From: Peptococcaceae bacterium
GTDB lineage: Bacteria > Bacillota > Peptococcia > Peptococcales > Peptococcaceae
DNA length: 64,000 bases
Assembly: GCA_019420345.1 (NCBI GenBank)
Contig: JAHZHI010000011.1
Coordinates: 62,001-126,000 of the forward strand
Reading direction: 5' to 3'
The position numbers and the translations under genes are program-made. Below the pieces are notes generated by a model. It did no database searches. It had not been told where the DNA came from and worked only from the letters and a program-made list of their open reading frames with translations. Positions 9,655 to 19,125 of the stretch are shown here, in pieces (positions within the stretch are counted from its first letter, which is position 1; the number at the start of each line of letters is the position of its first letter).

Positions 9655-10239
9655 TTAGATGCCAGGACGGCTGCCTGGTTTTTGAATAGGCTGCCCTTCT
9701 TTGCACATTGGGCATTCATCTGGCTGATAGGTTGGGAAGGTCAGCTGAATCAAAGATTTGAATGGCACCTTTAATTTCAGCGTATTGCCAGGCGTACGGT
9801 CAATGATCGATGTTGCAGAAACGACTTCTGCACCTTGAGCCTGCAGCAATTCCACAACTTCCTGTGCAGAACCGCCAGTCGTCAACACGTCTTCGGTGAC
9901 CAAGCAGCGGGTGCCAGGTTCTACATGAAAGCCACGACGCAGCGTCATGACACCGTTTTCACGTTCAGCGAAAATGGCAGGAACATTCAGCGCACGGCCT
10001 ACTTCATAAGCAACCAGAATGCCGCCAATTGCTGGCCCAACAACCATTTCAATGTTGTCGTCCTTAAACATGGCAGCAATTTCAGAGCAGACTTTTTCTG
10101 CCACACGTGGGAACTTCAGCAATTGAGAGCACTGAATATAGTTTGCACTGTGCAATCCAGAGCTGAGTTTGAAATGCCCGCTTTGGTATGCGCCTGTTTC
10201 TGTCAAAATTTGCATCAATTCTTCATTAGTCATAGCCAT
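9655..10239 (-). CDS. pyrE: Orotate phosphoribosyltransferase
   Basis: Converts orotate and PRPP to OMP. The start at 10239 (MAMTNEEL) is chosen because GGAGG lies about 10 nt upstream, whereas it would almost touch the in-frame ATG at 10248. The PRPP-binding loop is CLVTEDVLTTGGSAQEVVE. The C-terminal CPMCKEGQPIQKPGSRPG tail is typical of the clostridial-type PyrE. Length is 194 aa. It lies 21 nt after pyrF. Confidence 0.96.
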   Translation of the reverse strand: MAMTNEELMQILTETGAYQSGHFKLSSGLHSANYIQCSQLLKFPRVAEKVCSEIAAMFKDDNIEMVVGPAIGGILVAYEVGRALNVPAIFAERENGVMTLRRGFHVEPGTRCLVTEDVLTTGGSAQEVVELLQAQGAEVVSATSIIDRTPGNTLKLKVPFKSLIQLTFPTYQPDECPMCKEGQPIQKPGSRPGI

Positions 10240-10260
10240 TTGTATCATTCCTCCATTTTA

Positions 10261-10980
10261 TTATTGCACTGACATTTCAGCCAGAATTTTTCGAGTTGCT
10301 TCTACTGGGTCTTCCGCTTTGGTAATTGGGCGGCCAACCACAATATGATTAACCCCTTGTTCCATCGCCTGTGCTGGCGTCATCACACGTTTCTGATCGC
10401 CTTTCTGCGCCCACTCAGGCCGTACGCCAGGGCATACTGTCAAAAAGTCTGGTTTTTCAACAGCCGCACGAATCAACGGCACTTCACGTGGAGAGCAAAC
10501 AACACCATCCAGCCCAGCTTCAGCGGTCAGCGCTGCCAAACGTTTCACATTGTCATCCACAGCCCCGCTAAAGCCAACGCGCGCCAAGCCTTCTGCATCA
10601 AAGCTCGTCAAAATGGTGACGCCAATCAGCTTTGGCACAGCCAAGCCGTTGGCAAGCGCGCCTTCTGCCGTTGCTTCCATGGCACGCTGCATCATTTCCA
10701 AGCCGCCGCCGGCATGGACATTGAACATATCAACGCCTAAGCCAGCTGCCCAGCGGCAAGCGGCTGCGACAGTATTAGGAATGTCATGAAACTTCAAATC
10801 TAAGAAGACGTGCTTATCGCGTGCTTTTAACGCCTCAATCACGCTTCCCTTAGAATTCAGAAAAAGTTCCAATCCAACTTTATAATAATTGGCTGCATCG
10901 CCAATGGCATCCACCAAAGAGATGGCGTCATTGCCATTGTTAAAATCCAGCGCAATGATCAATTGTTCTTTTGTAGCCAT
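10261..10980 (-). CDS. pyrF: Orotidine 5'-phosphate decarboxylase
   Basis: Decarboxylates OMP to UMP. It is a TIM barrel of 239 aa from the ATG at 10980, which overlaps the pyrD stop (TAATG). A GTG three codons upstream is poorly spaced from GGAAGG. Active-site residues are visible: ALDFNNG (Asp), FLDLKFHDIPNTV (the Lys-Asp array DxKxxD) and NHIVVGRPIT (phosphate grip). Confidence 0.97.
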   Translation of the reverse strand: MATKEQLIIALDFNNGNDAISLVDAIGDAANYYKVGLELFLNSKGSVIEALKARDKHVFLDLKFHDIPNTVAAACRWAAGLGVDMFNVHAGGGLEMMQRAMEATAEGALANGLAVPKLIGVTILTSFDAEGLARVGFSGAVDDNVKRLAALTAEAGLDGVVCSPREVPLIRAAVEKPDFLTVCPGVRPEWAQKGDQKRVMTPAQAMEQGVNHIVVGRPITKAEDPVEATRKILAEMSVQ

Positions 10981-11900
10981 TATTTCCACGCCTTCCCGAT
11001 AATTTCATTGATGTCCGCGATGCCATGGGCTTCGCAATACTGTTCCATGCCTTCAAGCACTTTCAGCGGTGCCATCGGATCACGGAAATTCGCCGCACCC
11101 ACAGCCACCATCTGCGCACCAGCCAGCATGTATTCAATGGCATCGCGCCAATTCGTGATGCCGCCCATGCCGAGAATCGGAATGGACACAGCTTGTGCCA
11201 CTTGATAGACCATGCGCACACCTACCGGCCGAATCGCTGCACCTGAAAGGCCGCCGGTTACATTGCCGAGCACCGGCTTTTGCGTGTTCACATCAATGCT
11301 CATGCCCATCAGCGTATTGATCAGCGAAAGGCCATCTGCGCCAGCTTCTTCACAAGCTTTGGCAATGGACACGATATCGGTCACATTTGGTGACAGTTTC
11401 ATCAGCACCGGTTTATCGGTCTCAGACTTCACTGCGCGGCATACGTCAGCAGCCGCTGCACAGTCGGTGCCGAAAACCATGCCGCCAGCATGCACATTCG
11501 GGCAGGAAATATTCACTTCATACATGACAATCTCGTCGACATCGTTAAGAGCCTTGGATGCTGCTGCGTAAGTGTCGAGTGTGCCGCCAAAGATGTTGGC
11601 AATGATTTTGCAGTCACCAAGACGTTCCCGCATTTTTGGCAGATATTCCTGCTTAAACACATCGGCGCCTGGGTTTTCCAGACCGATGCAGTTCAGCATG
11701 CCAGCAGGCGTTTCTGTGATACGAACGCCAGCATTGCCTTTTTGCGGATAAGCAGACAAGCCCTTGGTTGTGATCGAGCCCAAGCGTTCAACTGGCACAA
11801 AACGGCCATACTCAATACCAAAGCCATAGGTTCCGGAACACGTTGAAACGGGATTTTTAAACGTAACCCCTGCAAAGGTGGTTTCCATTTTTACGCTCAT
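10980..11900 (-). CDS. pyrD: Dihydroorotate dehydrogenase B (NAD+), catalytic subunit
   Basis: FMN subunit of the class 1B enzyme that oxidises dihydroorotate and passes electrons to PyrK. It is 306 aa. Features are PVSTCSGTYGFG near the N terminus, the NISCPNVHAGG active-site loop with the class 1 catalytic Cys, and the C-terminal FMN phosphate site GMGGITNWRDAIEYMLAGA. It overlaps pyrK by 4 nt (ATGA) and pyrF by TAATG, consistent with the two subunits being made together. Confidence 0.97.
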   Translation of the reverse strand: MSVKMETTFAGVTFKNPVSTCSGTYGFGIEYGRFVPVERLGSITTKGLSAYPQKGNAGVRITETPAGMLNCIGLENPGADVFKQEYLPKMRERLGDCKIIANIFGGTLDTYAAASKALNDVDEIVMYEVNISCPNVHAGGMVFGTDCAAAADVCRAVKSETDKPVLMKLSPNVTDIVSIAKACEEAGADGLSLINTLMGMSIDVNTQKPVLGNVTGGLSGAAIRPVGVRMVYQVAQAVSIPILGMGGITNWRDAIEYMLAGAQMVAVGAANFRDPMAPLKVLEGMEQYCEAHGIADINEIIGKAWK

Positions 11901-12667
11901 GCCAGTTCCACCTCCTCAGACCAAAAGACAGGGCCGTCTTGACATACCTTTGGATAAACAGCAGCATCAGGGTTGCCAGATTTGCAGGTGCAGCCCAAGC
12001 ACACACCTACACCGCATGCCATCTTTCCTTCCAGAGAGAGCTGGCATGGAATGCCTGCCTCATCAGCGAAACGTTTAACCGCTGCCAGCATCGGTGTTGG
12101 GCCGCAAGCATAGATGCGGTCACAGTTCTTGATGGCGTCAAAATAAGTACTCACAAAACCTTTTTCACCAGCGCTGCCGTCTTCTGTTGCCAGGCACATG
12201 TCCACCTTTTTGTCGGCATAGCTGTCTAGGCCTTTCAATTGTGCGGCGCTGCGGCCGCCAACCAAAAAGGTCAGACGATTATGTTTTGCAAGCAGGGCAT
12301 CGGTCAGATATTCAAAAGGCGCCTTTCCGATTCCGCCGCCGATCATCACAACATGTGCATCTTCAATGGCTAAATCAAACCCACGGCCGAGCGGTCCAAG
12401 AAGGCTCACGGTTTCGCCTTCTTCCATGGCGGCCAGGGCTTCTGTGCCTTCACCAACAACTGCAAACATCAAAGACAGCACGCCGTCTTTGCACTGGTTG
12501 ATGCTGATGGCACGACGCAGAAATGGGGTTGCACCTTTGCTGCATTCGACCATAACAAATTGGCCCGGCACAGCCTCTGCACAAAGTGCTGGTGCATCAA
12601 AATCAAAGCGCCATTCGTTGTCGCTGAGCTTTATTTTATGGATGATCTTTACCTCATGTAACTCCAT
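11897..12667 (-). CDS. pyrK: Dihydroorotate dehydrogenase B electron-transfer subunit
   Basis: Ferredoxin-reductase-like partner of PyrD, binding FAD and a [2Fe-2S] cluster and transferring electrons to NAD+. It is 256 aa. The FAD-binding motif RRAISI is followed by the nucleotide loop GGGIGKAPFEYL. The C-terminal cluster ligands are CGVGVCLGCTC with a fourth Cys in VCQDGPVF. Its stop overlaps pyrD by ATGA. Confidence 0.97.
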   Translation of the reverse strand: MELHEVKIIHKIKLSDNEWRFDFDAPALCAEAVPGQFVMVECSKGATPFLRRAISINQCKDGVLSLMFAVVGEGTEALAAMEEGETVSLLGPLGRGFDLAIEDAHVVMIGGGIGKAPFEYLTDALLAKHNRLTFLVGGRSAAQLKGLDSYADKKVDMCLATEDGSAGEKGFVSTYFDAIKNCDRIYACGPTPMLAAVKRFADEAGIPCQLSLEGKMACGVGVCLGCTCKSGNPDAAVYPKVCQDGPVFWSEEVELA

Positions 12668-12676
12668 GCCGACCTC

Positions 12677-13960
12677 CTATATGATTGCGCCATCATTGAG
12701 AACCACGCGGCCTGCACGTAAAACCATACGCGGCCAGCCACGCAGCACTTCACCAGTATAAGGGCAGTTTTTGCCTTTGCTGTAGAAAGTCGCTGGATCA
12801 ACGGCTTTTTCTTTTTCAGGATCAAACACCATTACATCAGCCACTTTGCCAACAGAGAGACTGCCGCGATCGATGCGCAGCAACTCTGCAGGATTGCAGC
12901 TCATGATGGTGACGATCTCACTCAAGGTAAAGCGTCCGCTTTCAACCAAATGGGTCCAGATCAATGGGAATGCGATCTCAATACTGGAAATGCCATTGGC
13001 GGCACGTTCAAATTCAACCTCTTTTTTATCAGCAGAATGTGGCGCATGGTCGGTGCCAATGCAAGTAATGGTGCCATCTTTTAAGCCAGCAATAAGTGCT
13101 TCGTTATCGGCAGCTGTACGCAGAGGAGGCGCCACTTTGGCATCAGTGTTATAGCCACGCACAGCTTCCTCTGTCAAGAAGAGGTGATGCGGCGTTACTT
13201 CACAAGTGATCGGCAGTCCCTTTGCCTGTGCTTCACGCACCAGTTCAAGACCAGAAGCAGTACTCAGATGCTGAATGTGCAGACGAACGCCTGTCATTTT
13301 TGCCAACATAATGTCGCGCATAATAATGATGTCTTCGACTTCATTGGCAATGCCGCCCAAGCCCATCTCCGTCGCAAGCGCACCGGCATTCATCACACCG
13401 CCGCCTTTGAGGTCCTTATCTTCGCAATGGCTCATAAACAACACGTCATAAGGTTTGCTATAGGTCATAGCTTTGCGCAGGATGCCGCTGTTGGCAACGG
13501 ATCTGCCATCCTCTGTAAACGCGATAACGCCTGCATCCTTCAGAAAACCAATTTCGGTAATTTCCTGTCCTTCCTGACCTTTGGTGATGGCTGCTGTCTG
13601 CAGCACATCGGCATAGCCAAGGCGGTTGGATTTGTCTTTAATGTAACGAACAATCGGCACATTATCAACGACAGGGAAAGTGTTTGGCATTGCCACAACA
13701 GAAGTAAAGCCCCCGGCAATGGCAGCCTTACAGCCGCTTTCAAGGTCTTCTGATTCTTCTTGACCAGGGTCACGCAAATGTACATGCGTATCAATAAGAC
13801 CTGGTGTTACATAGCAGCCAGAAAGGTCAAAGATTTCTTCGTTTTCTTTTTCTGGCAGGTCCGGTCCCACTTCACAAATCACGCCATTTTCAATGCGAAT
13901 GTCTGTCACGCCATCGATCGCCTGAGAAGGATCGACCAAGTGTCCATTTTTCAGTAACAT
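12677..13960 (-). CDS. pyrC: Dihydroorotase
   Basis: Zinc amidohydrolase cyclising carbamoyl-aspartate, class I type, 427 aa. Visible are the DTHVHLRDPGQEESED metal motif, HCEDKDL, HIQHLSTASGLELVREA, EVTPHHLFL and the late Asp in GTDHAPHS. It is 3 nt from pyrB upstream and 9 nt from pyrK downstream. Confidence 0.97.
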   Translation of the reverse strand: MLLKNGHLVDPSQAIDGVTDIRIENGVICEVGPDLPEKENEEIFDLSGCYVTPGLIDTHVHLRDPGQEESEDLESGCKAAIAGGFTSVVAMPNTFPVVDNVPIVRYIKDKSNRLGYADVLQTAAITKGQEGQEITEIGFLKDAGVIAFTEDGRSVANSGILRKAMTYSKPYDVLFMSHCEDKDLKGGGVMNAGALATEMGLGGIANEVEDIIIMRDIMLAKMTGVRLHIQHLSTASGLELVREAQAKGLPITCEVTPHHLFLTEEAVRGYNTDAKVAPPLRTAADNEALIAGLKDGTITCIGTDHAPHSADKKEVEFERAANGISSIEIAFPLIWTHLVESGRFTLSEIVTIMSCNPAELLRIDRGSLSVGKVADVMVFDPEKEKAVDPATFYSKGKNCPYTGEVLRGWPRMVLRAGRVVLNDGAII

Positions 13961-13963
13961 CTC

Positions 13964-14881
13964 TTATTCCTCCTCCATCAGCAATTTCAAAAGCGCCATG
14001 CGCACACACAAACCGTTGGTCACCTGTTCCAAAATCTTTGATTGTGGACCATCGGCCACTTCCCCATCGATCTCAATGCCACGATTGATCGGACCAGGAT
14101 GAAGAACGATGCAGTCTGGTTTTGCCAGCGCCAAGCGTTCTTTATTGAGACAGTAAAAATGCGTGTATTCTTCCTTGGAAGGGAACAGCCCTGCTTTCTG
14201 GCGTTCCAGCTGGATGCGCAGCATCATTACGACATCGGCATCTTTAATGGCTTTGTCAAAATCCATTTCAAGCTTTGCACCCATTTTGGTGATGCCGCCA
14301 GACACCAGCGTTGCTGGTCCGCAAACGGTCACATCACAGCCAAACTTATTGAGCAGCAAGAGATTGCTGCGCACCACACGGGAATGTGAAAGATCACCGA
14401 CAATGACAACCTTCAGCCCTTTCAGGTCTTTCTTGTAATCACAAATCGTCATCAAGTCCAAGAGTGCCTGTGATGGGTGCTCGTGCGTTCCGTCACCAGC
14501 ATTGATGACATGCGCATTAACATGTTTTGCCAACAATTCATGCGCACCGCTGTTTGGATGGCGCATCACAATCACATCTGGATAATAAGCATTGATGGTC
14601 TGAGCGGTGTCAACCAGGCCTTCACCTTTCTGCACACTGCTCGAAGACGCAGTAATATTAAGGACGTTGGCGCCCTGATATTTTGCAGCCAGCTCAAAAG
14701 AAGAACGTGTTCGTGTGCTGTTTTCATAAAACAGATTGATAACGGTAACGCCCTTCAGCGCTTCGGTTTGTTTCATGCTGCGCACTTGTTCGCGCATGTC
14801 CCGCGCCAAAGAGAGGATTTGCTGTACCTCTTCAACGCTGAGCTGATTGATACTGATAAGATCTCTATGTTTTAAACCCAC
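13964..14881 (-). CDS. pyrB: Aspartate carbamoyltransferase catalytic subunit
   Basis: First committed step of pyrimidine synthesis. It starts with GTG at 14881, 6 nt after AAAGGAGG. It is 305 aa. Carbamoyl-phosphate-binding motif STRTRSSFE, HPSQALLD and the C-terminal HPGPINRG are present. No regulatory pyrI follows. This is the first gene of the long minus-strand operon. In its 179-bp upstream region I find a possible extended -10 (TGCTAAAAT) but no PyrR-type attenuator, and carAB are not in the window. Confidence 0.97.
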   Translation of the reverse strand: MGLKHRDLISINQLSVEEVQQILSLARDMREQVRSMKQTEALKGVTVINLFYENSTRTRSSFELAAKYQGANVLNITASSSSVQKGEGLVDTAQTINAYYPDVIVMRHPNSGAHELLAKHVNAHVINAGDGTHEHPSQALLDLMTICDYKKDLKGLKVVIVGDLSHSRVVRSNLLLLNKFGCDVTVCGPATLVSGGITKMGAKLEMDFDKAIKDADVVMMLRIQLERQKAGLFPSKEEYTHFYCLNKERLALAKPDCIVLHPGPINRGIEIDGEVADGPQSKILEQVTNGLCVRMALLKLLMEEE

Positions 14882-14996
14882 AATGATCCTCCTTTATTTC
14901 TCAGTACACAAGCGTGTGTTAATAGATCACACAAAATTTCATGTTCATTTTAGCATAAAACGTGCAGTATGGGAAACGTTATCGCGTGACTTTGCC

Positions 14997-15025
14997 TTGC
15001 ACATTCTTTTTCTTCATTTTATACT
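14997..15025 (+). promoter_or_regulatory. Promoter of ahcY-dinG
   Basis: TTGCAC (14997-15002) and TATACT (15020-15025) are separated by 17 nt, about 35 bp before the ahcY start codon. Confidence 0.75.
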
Positions 15026-15060
15026 ATATTTATTGTCCATTATCAGAAAGGAGATGCCTC

Positions 15061-16305
15061 ATGGAAAGCATCATTAAAGATATTTCACTGGCGCCTTCCG
15101 GTCAGCTTAAAATCGACTGGGTTCGCGCTCATATGCCAATTCTCAACGAAATTGAAAAAGAATACCGCAAGACACAGCCATTCGCCGGCAAAAAAATTGT
15201 CATCTGCCTTCATTTGGAAGCAAAGACCGCCTACATGGCACTGGTCATCAAGGCTGGCGGCGCAGAAGTAGCCGTGGCCGGGTCTAACCCGCTCTCCACC
15301 CAGGATGATATTGTCGCTGCATTGGTCGAAAACGGCATCACCGCTTTTGCCACCCACGGTGCAACACAAGAAGAATATGACCTTTACATCCAAAAGCTGG
15401 CTGAATTTGAGCCAGACCTTTTCATCGACGATGGCGGCGATTTCACCGCCATGCTCCATCGTGATTATCCGGAACTGGTTGCCAAATTGCTTGGCGGCTG
15501 TGAAGAAACGACCACTGGCATCATCCGCCTCAAAGCCATGGAACAGGACGGCGATCTGCGCACGCCAATGATTGCCGTCAATAATGCCATGATGAAACAC
15601 CTCTTTGACAACCGCTACGGCACCGGTCAGTCCGTCATGGACGCTGTCATGCACAACACCAACCTGGTCATCGCCAGCAAGACAGTTGTCGTTGTCGGTT
15701 ATGGCTGGTGCGGCAAAGGTGTCGCCATGCGTGCCAAAGGCATGGGCGCCAAAGTCATCATCACCGAAATCGATCCAATCAAGGCCACCGAAGCGTTGAT
15801 GGATGGCTTCACCGTAATGCCAATCGTGGAAGCCGCCACCAAAGGCGACATCTTCATCACCGTAACAGGGAACAAAAATGTCATCGACCGCGACGCACTG
15901 AGCGTCATGAAAGATCAGGCCATTCTCTGCAACGCTGGTCACTTTGACGTTGAAATCAACAAGCACGCGCTGGAAGAGCTCGCAGTCTCCATTCAGCCTG
16001 CCCGCGAAAACATTCTGGCCTACAATATGGCTGATGGCCGCACGCTTTACCTTATTGGTGAAGGGCGCCTCGTCAACCTTGCTGCTGGTGACGGCCATCC
16101 TGCTGAAATCATGGACCTCACCTTCGGTCTGCAAACCCTTTCTCTGCAATACCTTTGCGAACATCCAGACCTCGATGCCCATGTCTATGATGTGCCGGAA
16201 TCCATCGACAAGCGTGTGGCTCTGATTAAACTTGCATCGATGGGTGTTCAAATTGACACGCTCACCGCAGAGCAGGAAGATTACCTGAACAGCTGGGCGT
16301 TATGA
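15061..16305 (+). CDS. ahcY: Adenosylhomocysteinase
   Basis: NAD+-dependent hydrolysis of S-adenosylhomocysteine to adenosine and homocysteine. Start at 15061, preceded by AAGGAGATGCCTC. An in-frame upstream start at 14962 overlaps the promoter and is not used. The 414-aa protein is the short form without the eukaryote/proteobacterial insertion. Key motifs are SNPLSTQDD, DDGGDF, NNAMMKHLFDNRYGTGQS (substrate Lys/Asp) and the Rossmann loop VVGYGWCGKGVA, with NAGHFDVEI. It overlaps dinG by ATGA. Confidence 0.96.
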   Translation: MESIIKDISLAPSGQLKIDWVRAHMPILNEIEKEYRKTQPFAGKKIVICLHLEAKTAYMALVIKAGGAEVAVAGSNPLSTQDDIVAALVENGITAFATHGATQEEYDLYIQKLAEFEPDLFIDDGGDFTAMLHRDYPELVAKLLGGCEETTTGIIRLKAMEQDGDLRTPMIAVNNAMMKHLFDNRYGTGQSVMDAVMHNTNLVIASKTVVVVGYGWCGKGVAMRAKGMGAKVIITEIDPIKATEALMDGFTVMPIVEAATKGDIFITVTGNKNVIDRDALSVMKDQAILCNAGHFDVEINKHALEELAVSIQPARENILAYNMADGRTLYLIGEGRLVNLAAGDGHPAEIMDLTFGLQTLSLQYLCEHPDLDAHVYDVPESIDKRVALIKLASMGVQIDTLTAEQEDYLNSWAL

Positions 16306-19076
16306 TGAAAAAATACACCAATTTTATTGCCATCGACGTGGAAACAACAGGGCTCAATGACGATTCAGAAATCATTGAAGTGGGTCTTGCCATCGTCGAA
16401 AATGGGACTGTTGCCCGCACTTGGCAAAGTCTTGTTCGTCCGCAAAAGCGCATCCCTAAAGACATTGCCATTATGACAGGCATCACCAATGAAATGGTGG
16501 CAGATGCACCACGCTGGGCCGACATCGAGGACGAATTGCTCGCCCTTCTGGATGATCATTTATTGCTCGCTCATAATTATCCCTTTGACAAAGGACGTTT
16601 GGAATACCAGCTTGGTCATAGCCTGCACAATGCATGGCTTGATTCTCACGACATGGCCAAGCTTTTCCTGCCAACATTATCCAGTTACAAACTCATGGCC
16701 ATCGCCACCCACCTGCATATTCCAGATACGAACCATCATCGTGCCTTAAACGATGCCATCGTCTGCGCCCAGGTATTTCTCAAACTGCTTGAGGATGCCA
16801 GCCGCCTGGACCCATTTGTGCTGCATGAGATGGCTGTCACTTATAACGGTCAACAGGAATCTCTCTTTGGCAGCACTTCATTCAGCTTAGGAGACTTGCT
16901 GTTTCGTTTGGCCGAAACAGCTACTGCTTCCATGACTTCAGAACCGCTTGACTTTAGCGATGATGCATTTCCTGACTTTTACGGCAGCCCTCGCTTACGC
17001 TTTGATGATGCGGAAGCTTTCTTCGCACAGCAAGGGATTCTCGCACAAAATAAGCCAGACTTTCAATATCGTGCACCACAGGTAGAAATGCTTGGCTGCA
17101 TCAAGCAGGCATTCGAAACCGACAAGCATGCGCTTATTGAAGCAGGCACCGGCACTGGAAAGTCGTTCGCCTACCTGGTCCCTGCTCTGCTTTGGAGTTT
17201 TGAACACGATGCCCGCGTCGTCATTGCAACGGGGACCATCAATTTGCAGGAGCAGCTCTATCATGCCGACTTGCCATTTCTGAAAGAAACGCTCGGCTAT
17301 CCTTTTGCGACAGCCATTGCCAAAGGACGCAGCAACTACCTCTGCCTGCGCCGTTTCAGTGAATACTGCCGACGTGCCGCCACCGCCTCAGAGCGTGAGC
17401 GTATTTTTGCCACCTCCCTGGTGCTGTGGCACGCTCAAGACCACAGCGGCGACCGTGAACACCTCAACCTTAACAAAGCCGAAATCCAGTACTGGCAAAA
17501 CATTGCCAGCGCACCGGACACTTGCCTCGGCAGACGCTGCCCATTCTATAATGAATGCTGTTACTTCAACAGCAAGCGTCAATGTGAGCAGGCACGCGTC
17601 GTCATCACCAACCATTCTCTGCTGTTTCAGGATCTCAAAATTGGCAGCCTGCTGCCAGAGTATGACCGTGTCATCATTGATGAGGCCCATCACCTTGAAG
17701 ATGAAGCCACCCATCAATTTACTGACACCGTTGATTTTGAATTGATGCAGAAACTGCTCGGTAATTTCACACGCAACGGCGGATTCCTTGGCCGTGTTGC
17801 AATTGCCGTTGGCAAGGCAGAGAATTTGGCCGAAAACAGCGACACCATTACGGAACGCGCCAATCGTGCCATGACAGACGGTGTTGATGCCGCCAAGGCC
17901 ATCACTGCAACCATCACCTTCGCCAATAATATCCCTGAGCTTTCCAATATTGGTGACCTGCGCATCACCGATAAAATCCGCAACAGCGGCTGGTGGCTCA
18001 ACCTTGAAGAATCCCTGCGCAAAAGTCATCGTGCCCTTACTACAGCGGTCACTTCGATTCAGCGCCTTCTGAACAGCCTGGATGAAGATGAAACCATTGA
18101 ATCGCTGCTGCGCGAAATGACCCACGCCCATGATCGCCTGGCAGAACAGCGCGATTGGCTGGAACGTTTTATCGCCGGGATTGACGACAGTTTCGTTTAC
18201 TGGGCCAAGACTTACAAGAACTTTAGCTACGCCAACCTGCTGCTCAACGCCGCTTATATTGATATCATGCCGCTTGTGCATGAAAAACTGTTCGAGGCCA
18301 AGAAAACTGTGGTGCTCACGTCGGCAACATTGGCGGTCAATAAAGATCTCAACTATACTGCCAACAAATTCTTGCTGGAACCCGACGAATACCTGTCATC
18401 CATCAATGAATCACCTTTCGACTACGCGCATCACTCCCTCATCGCCATTCCGAACGATCACAAAGATTATTCAAAAACCAATGATTTTGAATACACGCGC
18501 ACCATCATTGCCGATCTTAAAACATTGATTCCGGCTGTTGATGGTGACATGCTGGTGCTCTTCACCTCTTACGCCATGCTTAATAAGGTACAGCAGGCCT
18601 TGAAGGATGAGCCATCGCTCGGTGACTATCGCATCCTTGCGCATGGACAGGATGGCAGCCGTTCCAGCCTTCTTGAAGCGCTGCAAGACGGCGAGAAAAC
18701 CGTGCTCCTCGGCGCCAACAGTTTTTGGGAAGGCGTCGATGTCAAAGGCGCCAGCCTGCGTACGGTCGTGATTACCAAGCTGCCTTTCACACCACCTACT
18801 ATGCCTATTGAAAGTGCACGCAACGATCTCTTAAAAAAGCAGGGCAAAAACGCTTTTTCCGCCAACAGCCTGCCTCAGGCCGTGCTGCGGTTCCGCCAAG
18901 GCTGCGGCCGTCTGATCCGTTCAAACAGTGACAGAGGCTGTATCATTATTCTCGATAATCGTGTGCTCACGAAAAGCTATGGCCGCACGTTTCTGGATTC
19001 GCTGCCTGAGCAGCCAATTTGGACCGACTCGGTGGCAAAGCTGGCCGATAAACTTGAAAAATGGCATCAACAATAA
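16302..19076 (+). CDS. dinG: DinG-family ATP-dependent helicase with DnaQ-like exonuclease domain
   Basis: DNA repair helicase of the Bacillus YpvA type, 924 aa. Residues 1-170 form a DEDDh exonuclease domain (AIDVETTGLN with Asp12/Glu14, a HNYPFDKGRLEYQL segment and HHRALNDA). The XPD-like helicase follows: Walker A EAGTGTGKSFAYL near residue 280, DEAH box IIDEAHHLEDEA, and C-terminal motifs LTSATL and RQGCGRLIRS. Cysteines in CLGRRCPFYNECCYF, plus nearby ones, could form the Fe-S cluster that some DinG proteins have and others lack. It is coupled to ahcY by an ATGA overlap. Confidence 0.93.
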   Translation: MMKKYTNFIAIDVETTGLNDDSEIIEVGLAIVENGTVARTWQSLVRPQKRIPKDIAIMTGITNEMVADAPRWADIEDELLALLDDHLLLAHNYPFDKGRLEYQLGHSLHNAWLDSHDMAKLFLPTLSSYKLMAIATHLHIPDTNHHRALNDAIVCAQVFLKLLEDASRLDPFVLHEMAVTYNGQQESLFGSTSFSLGDLLFRLAETATASMTSEPLDFSDDAFPDFYGSPRLRFDDAEAFFAQQGILAQNKPDFQYRAPQVEMLGCIKQAFETDKHALIEAGTGTGKSFAYLVPALLWSFEHDARVVIATGTINLQEQLYHADLPFLKETLGYPFATAIAKGRSNYLCLRRFSEYCRRAATASERERIFATSLVLWHAQDHSGDREHLNLNKAEIQYWQNIASAPDTCLGRRCPFYNECCYFNSKRQCEQARVVITNHSLLFQDLKIGSLLPEYDRVIIDEAHHLEDEATHQFTDTVDFELMQKLLGNFTRNGGFLGRVAIAVGKAENLAENSDTITERANRAMTDGVDAAKAITATITFANNIPELSNIGDLRITDKIRNSGWWLNLEESLRKSHRALTTAVTSIQRLLNSLDEDETIESLLREMTHAHDRLAEQRDWLERFIAGIDDSFVYWAKTYKNFSYANLLLNAAYIDIMPLVHEKLFEAKKTVVLTSATLAVNKDLNYTANKFLLEPDEYLSSINESPFDYAHHSLIAIPNDHKDYSKTNDFEYTRTIIADLKTLIPAVDGDMLVLFTSYAMLNKVQQALKDEPSLGDYRILAHGQDGSRSSLLEALQDGEKTVLLGANSFWEGVDVKGASLRTVVITKLPFTPPTMPIESARNDLLKKQGKNAFSANSLPQAVLRFRQGCGRLIRSNSDRGCIIILDNRVLTKSYGRTFLDSLPEQPIWTDSVAKLADKLEKWHQQ

Positions 19077-19080
19077 AAAA

Positions 19081-19114
19081 ACTGCAACGATTGCTGAGCA
19101 GCAGTCGTTGCAGT
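19081..19114. terminator. Bidirectional terminator between dinG and the 300-aa gene
   Basis: A 10-bp perfect stem (ACTGCAACGA) is flanked by A6 on the left and T7 on the right. It can end both the plus-strand dinG transcript and the convergent minus-strand gene. Confidence 0.88.
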
Positions 19115-19125
19115 TTTTTTATAAA

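Noticed and set aside
15085..16251. 388-aa minus-strand open frame
   Set aside because: Shadow of ahcY, whose motifs, promoter and start are clear on the plus strand.
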